Below are positions 8,701 to 12,189 of a stretch of 12,189 nt of DNA, piece by piece. The position numbers and the translations under genes are program-made. The DNA comes from Dimargaris cristalligena (taxonomy: Eukaryota; Kickxellomycota; Dimargaritomycetes; Dimargaritales; Dimargaritaceae). The notes under the pieces were generated by a model. That model was given only the letters and a program-made list of their open reading frames with translations. It did no database searches and was not told the origin of the DNA. Numbering within the stretch: position 1 is the first letter of the stretch; each line of letters starts with the position of its first letter. The stretch covers positions 1 through 12,189 of the forward strand of contig JANBQC010000738.1 of assembly GCA_027576995.1 (NCBI GenBank). The letters run 5' to 3'.

Positions 8701-10633
8701 AATGGCCCATTTGATCATCGCGGACTCGCAAAATACCCTGGCGGTTGTTCAGGGACTCACCATCGAAGGTCGGCCGGCTCTGCAGTTGCTCGTTGATCGC
8801 TGGTGCGAAGAGTACGAATCCTTCAACGGCGTATACACACTTAAGGCCAAGTAAGTACTGTAGTTTTGTATAGATTTGCTTTATGGTTTTAATTTAGTTC
8901 TCTGTGCTTCTTCTGAGCGAGTCTATTACGATTGACCGCCTTCCGGGATTTGAAACACATGCAATCATACAGATATAGTACTATTATTTATTAACCATTA
9001 ATGGTCACTACGGCGTATTTTTATTTTTTATTCTCTAAAAATATGACATTGTTGTCATTTTAGCGCCGTGGCCATGCGCAAGCTTTGGGAAGAGACCGAA
9101 CCCGCATTAGGCCGGTTCTTGGTTAAGGGCGATCTTACTGTGACACAAAACAAGAGTAAGTCGTCTTTGAATATAACTATAACCATCGTTATTGTATCAA
9201 TAGCCCACTACGACCTCGCTTAGTTCGCGGGAAAGTTATCATCGGTATCAATGAGTGGGAGAGACTGACTAGAATGGATACTACTTCCTCGATCTCGTTT
9301 ATTTGCAATGCCACTTTCTAAAATCTGTTTAACCCATGTCTCAATACTGGCTTTGTTACTTTACTCTTAATATTGTATCTCGGTATTACCGCTTATAGTG
9401 ATTATGACTCGCTCTCGTACTGCTAATTGTGAGTACTGCTGGCAAGCTATTTATTTCCTTTACTATAGCATATCTTCCACTATTTTCCCATTCCTTTACC
9501 TCATTCGGACTTAATTTTAGACCCTTTTTGGTACCCTATTTATTATTGGCCCCTTTACTTTTTTTTTTCAATGAGCATACTAACCTAATTATTATTCTTA
9601 TGCCTGTTGCATTTGATCCCACTGCATACCTTAATGGGTATCCCAACCTGGTTGGACCATTATTTCAATATTCACCATGGCCATTGTTATCACGGTGCTA
9701 TCTCTAGCTAAGGAACAGTATTCTTTGATTCCCGCCCATGCCAAAATCATCAAGTTGTTCATCGCTGACATCCAGAATGATATCGATCACCTGGTAGCCA
9801 AGAAGACTGAAAAACTCTCCGGACTGGCCGACGATGGAAGCGATGTAAGTTTAATTTTCCTTCAAAATCTGGGGCCCCTCCCCTTTTATTTGCCTTATGT
9901 TATGATTTAGCTGGTTTTATTATTCGATTATAATCGCCTATCGCCCAATTACCCTGATGTACTCACCTATACCCTAAACTCACACATTCTTTTTGTTTGC
10001 AACCCTCGTTTTAGGATGATGAATGGGAAGACGTCGATGCCGAAGATCTTTTGGCCCCTGCTGACGATTACAAGGATTTGATCGGTAAGGCCACTCTACT
10101 TTCAATTATTTTACCTATCAGTATTTAACTATTCTGGATTATTTCTGTTGGAGCACTCGGACTCACCGTATACATGTTTTTTTTTCTACTCGTAATATTG
10201 AATTTTGCTTTTAAAAGACCTGGCGGACTTCGGCGCCGATAGCTTCGGCGACGATGATGACGACGACGATGACGAGGATCTGAAGCAGAGCCCGATCTAC
10301 CAACTCAACCTCAAGGTAGGTGACAATACACTGGTCTTTTAGCGCACACATAATTTCGATACTGCGCAGCGGATATTTTTTTTTCGCGATTAAACGAGTA
10401 CTTCAGTTTGCTCAGAGCTGGCCTACAAATGACGCACCTTTCCTAATTACTAATTGTATTCTATTATTATCATTATCGTCCCATCGTATCTATTTTCCTG
10501 CCATGTTTTATAGGAGTATCTGGTGAATTTCTTGAGAGAGTTGGCAGCCAATCGCCGTGATTTATTGAATGAGCTTGTGGAGAAATTTCTCAACGCTAAT
10601 GAGCTTGTAGTGGTTAAGGCCGCTCTTACCTAG
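5763..10633 (+). CDS. KAP114: Karyopherin-beta nuclear import receptor, importin-9/Kap114 family (8 exons)
   Basis: Exons are 5763-6086, 6455-6673, 6821-8850, 9064-9155, 9708-9844, 10015-10084, 10218-10315 and 10514-10633. They join into 1029 codons plus TAG, close to the roughly 1000-1040 residues of this family. The family carries histones H2A-H2B and other cargo such as TBP (yeast Kap114) or actin (IPO9) into the nucleus under Ran control. An importin-beta N-terminal domain spans about 20-105, with RQAAIFSLKNYVDKHW. A HEAT-repeat solenoid follows, with family landmarks QFDWPEDWPELF (117-128), DPRWWVILEACLLAIG (about 441-456) and MQNGQEC (708-714). The segment VTQNKTKEQYSLIP precedes an acidic region at about 935-978 containing eight consecutive Asp (969-976). 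In the family this loop contacts histone or Ran. PIYQLNLKEYL follows near the C-terminus. All introns are GT-AG, and every junction preserves frame and family similarity. Five of the seven introns crowd into the last fifth of the protein. Assignment rests on end-to-end collinearity with importin-9. Confidence 0.93.
6087..6454 (+). other. Karyopherin intron 1 (368 nt, phase 0)
   Basis: The donor is GTAGGT and the acceptor ACAG. Joining GGTGCG to GCCTATGTT gives VGAYVISEIAQFDWPE, a conserved family segment. CTGAC sits immediately before the acceptor. The last 14 nt before the terminal G form one arm of a long inverted repeat, listed separately. Unspliced, the frame stays open until 6263. Confidence 0.9.
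6325..6453 (+). repeat. 14-bp inverted repeat ending on the intron 1 acceptor
   Basis: The left arm TGTGTCGGACATTT (6325-6338) pairs along its whole length with the right arm AAATGTCTGACACA (6440-6453), with one G-T wobble. The spacer is 101 nt. The right arm contains the CTGAC and the A of the acceptor AG, so a folded transcript would cover the 3' splice site. Beyond a small internal loop GGC (6320-6322) can pair with the first three bases of exon 2 (GCC, 6455-6457). No target-site duplication is evident. Confidence 0.85.
6674..6820 (+). other. Karyopherin intron 2 (147 nt, phase 0)
   Basis: The donor is GTATGT and the acceptor CTAG. Joining gives ATKDQ-VHDIGTRARAVGVF, matching the conserved family segment. 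An earlier TATAG (6782-6786) would bring in an in-frame stop and is rejected. The intron contains an 18-nt perfect palindrome at 6717-6734 made mostly of TA steps. Confidence 0.9.
8851..9063 (+). other. Karyopherin intron 3 (213 nt, phase 2)
   Basis: The donor is GTAAGT and the acceptor TTTTAG. Joining AA to C restores an Asn codon and gives YTLKANAVAMRKLWEE. Retention would place TAA directly after the donor G and end the protein at 858 residues. Three short palindromic structures lie in its second half and are listed separately. Confidence 0.92.
8975..9058 (+). repeat. Cluster of three palindromes in intron 3
   Basis: ATAGTACTAT (8975-8984) and ACCATTAATGGT (8994-9005) are perfect palindromes. 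ATGACA (9043-9048) and TGTCAT (9053-9058) form a 6-bp stem around a TTGT loop that ends five bases before the acceptor. Each is short, but the three are close together and the last abuts the 3' splice site. Confidence 0.7.
9156..9707 (+). other. Karyopherin intron 4 (552 nt, phase 1)
   Basis: The donor is GTAAGT and the acceptor CTCTAG. A plus CT restores a Thr codon, giving VTQNKTKEQYSLIP, as expected for the family. This is the longest intron of the gene. I searched it for a missed exon and found none: the open frame at 9429-9707 is hydrophobic, AT-rich and unlike the protein. No RNA gene is seen inside. Confidence 0.88.
9845..10014 (+). other. Karyopherin intron 5 (170 nt, phase 0)
   Basis: The donor is GTAAGT and the acceptor TTTTAG. 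Joining gives DDGSD-DDEWEDVDAED, matching the conserved acidic DEWED segment of importin-9 relatives. Confidence 0.9.
10085..10217 (+). other. Karyopherin intron 6 (133 nt, phase 1)
   Basis: The donor is GTAAGG and the acceptor AAAAG. G plus AC restores an Asp codon between KDLI and LADFGAD. The acceptor lacks a long pyrimidine tract right before AG, but it is the junction that maintains the frame into the poly-Asp exon. Confidence 0.87.
10316..10513 (+). other. Karyopherin intron 7 (198 nt, phase 0)
   Basis: The donor is GTAGGT and the acceptor TTATAG. Joining gives PIYQLNLK-EYLVNFLREL, matching the C-terminal family segment that follows the acidic loop. Confidence 0.9.
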
Positions 10634-10759
10634 ACCACTCGAATACAGTTGGATTATTTTTATTGATTTTAATTTAGCCCCGCCCGTTTCAGGCACGGCC
10701 CAGTTGATCATACTTTTCGGATCGCCTATCTCACCCTCGTAGCATCTCAACCCGGATCG
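10634..10759 (+). other. 3' flank of the karyopherin gene
   Basis: About 125 nt after the TAG stop have ordinary composition with several CpGs and a T-rich stretch, and probably contain the 3' UTR. No canonical AATAAA is present. The character of the sequence changes at about 10760. Confidence 0.45.
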
Positions 10760-12189
10760 CATCCCTCCCCATAATTCATTATTAAATTTGATTAAACATT
10801 ATCTAATGCCCCATGTCTTACTGCTGCATTGGCACCCCTTTTGTTAAGCCCATCTTGTAGTGTCATTATTCAATGCTTAACTTTAGGCAATTGTGAAAAC
10901 TCAATATATGTTCCCTTAATTATTTGGGTGAGTATTTATATATGCAGTGCCATCCAATATGTTATAATTGGTTGTTAGTAGATAACATTATATTCTGTGT
11001 CAGCCCTTCTAATCCACCTTAATCTGGACACCAGGCTGACTGCCCTTATTCAGCCTTATAGGACCATATTAACCCTCCCATAGTACTAGGGGTGACTATG
11101 GGATCACCCTATATCATATAACCCTTCCCCTCCCTGACTCCAGCTTTTTGCACTAATCACTCAGTATGCTGATCCAAAGACTTTTCTGGTTACCATGAGA
11201 GTCTTCCAGATACCAGTGGCCATCTGGTTGGCCTATTTTCACTATATACCTTAGTTACCCATAGTCTTTCCCTGGGACCTCCCTCTGGAGTTGTCCCTGC
11301 ATATATATAACTGGGCCCCCTTGGAACTGGTTAGATTCCTTAGCTTATTCCTACCCCCTAGTTTACCTCAATAAACTCTATATACACTCCCTCCCTTTAG
11401 TCTAACTAGTAAGTGTGCCACTGCACATCCCTTGCATATACCTGTACTTATCCTTTATTAGTTAGCATTATACCTTAACCTAATGCTAGGACCCACTTGG
11501 CTGAGTCTAAGCCCTGTCTGACCATTAGAAGCCTATCCCCGGGACTCTTGATGGACTAAGAGTAGTTAACTCAGGTGACAGGGTTTTACTATTAGGGTTA
11601 AACTGAATACTATAAAACCTCATTTAAAGGGGAAAAATGGCTAGGACTAAGGAAATTACTTTACACAGAAAATTTAAGACTTTTAGACTCACTGAGGTGT
11701 TCACAGTAATGGGGTTGTAGTAAACTTACTATATTTTTACCTACTTTTATTATTTTCCTATTTTTTGTACTTATAAGAAGTATGTCCCTGACAAGTATAG
11801 TCAATTTATCTCAAATTATTAGTATATTATTTTCTACATATCCTCTTAACTAAGTTATACCCCTACCCCTGACTAGACTGCAACCCTGCATTTACACTGC
11901 CCCTGGCCCAACTGTGCACCTATTCAAAGTATAGCTAAAAATAACTTTATCCCTTTCACTTTTTCCCTTCTATTGTTTTACATTGAATTTATTAGTTACC
12001 TGAGTATTACCTATCCTTTGTAATAACTAATATTACTACCTGGGAACTCCTCTTCCTTTCCCTCTGCTTAGTCATCTAATATTCTAGGACCTTCTCTCCC
12101 TTTCTCTATTACTCATCTATCTTTTCATTTAGGCTTCCCCTTTTGAGTATAAATACTCCCCCTTACTGCCACCTCTTGGAACAGCAAGT
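10760..12189. repeat. CpG-depleted block, probably a decayed methylated repeat or transposon remnant
   Basis: Reading every base from 10760 to the right edge, I find one CpG (11540-11541) in 1430 nt, although C and G are both plentiful and CpG is common in the rest of the window, including its introns and other intergenic DNA. TpG and CpA are frequent, as expected after deamination of methylated cytosines. No ATG frame of 60 codons or more occurs. Two TATA-like motifs (11302-11310 and 12148-12155) and an AATAAA (11370-11375) recall LTR promoter and poly(A) elements, but I see no clear terminal repeats or coding remnant. Identity as a transposon is inferred from composition only. The block continues beyond the window. 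Confidence 0.6.

Noticed and set aside
9429..9707. 92-codon frame inside intron 4 as an exon or nested gene
   Set aside because: Its product is a hydrophobic AT-driven sequence with no match to the karyopherin, and direct splicing from 9155 to 9708 already gives the expected family segment.

Overview
The window looks like a gene-rich piece of a eukaryotic nuclear genome, most plausibly an early-diverging fungus. The evidence is short GT-AG spliceosomal introns (133-552 nt), a compact layout, a fused two-domain fluoride exporter of the FEX type, a Kap114/importin-9 karyopherin, a pyrimidine-rich leader before one gene, and a nuclear-type tRNA-Arg with internal A and B boxes. A Twinkle-type mitochondrial helicase argues against a yeast-like ascomycete, because the best-studied yeasts lack Twinkle. 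The lineage is an inference; a non-fungal opisthokont relative is not excluded.

Layout. Positions 1-1521 (+) hold the 3' part of a Twinkle mitochondrial DNA helicase gene, open at the left edge and without introns in the visible part. A 399-nt convergent intergenic spacer follows. Positions 3288-1921 (-) hold an intronless fluoride exporter (FEX). A tRNA-Arg(ACG) lies on the minus strand at 3848-3775, with a Pol III T-tract just after it. Positions 3849-5449 are intergenic with no gene I can support. A pyrimidine-rich promoter/leader (about 5450-5762) contains a (TAT)10 microsatellite. Positions 5763-10633 (+) hold a complete karyopherin gene of eight exons and seven introns. Spliced, these give an uninterrupted 1029-residue protein collinear with importin-9/Kap114. 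From about 10760 to the right edge the sequence changes character: I count one CpG in 1430 nt, although CpGs are frequent elsewhere. That is the signature of a methylated, decayed repeat.

The genes are unrelated housekeeping functions: mtDNA replication, fluoride export, arginine decoding and nuclear import. They do not form a visible pathway. The most interesting structures are (1) the CpG-depleted block, (2) a 14-bp inverted repeat in karyopherin intron 1 whose right arm ends on the 3' splice site, (3) exons 6+7 of the karyopherin, which form a frame-neutral cassette encoding the whole acidic region, and (4) complementary loss of pore residues in the two halves of the fluoride exporter. I did not find evidence for a wholly new system.
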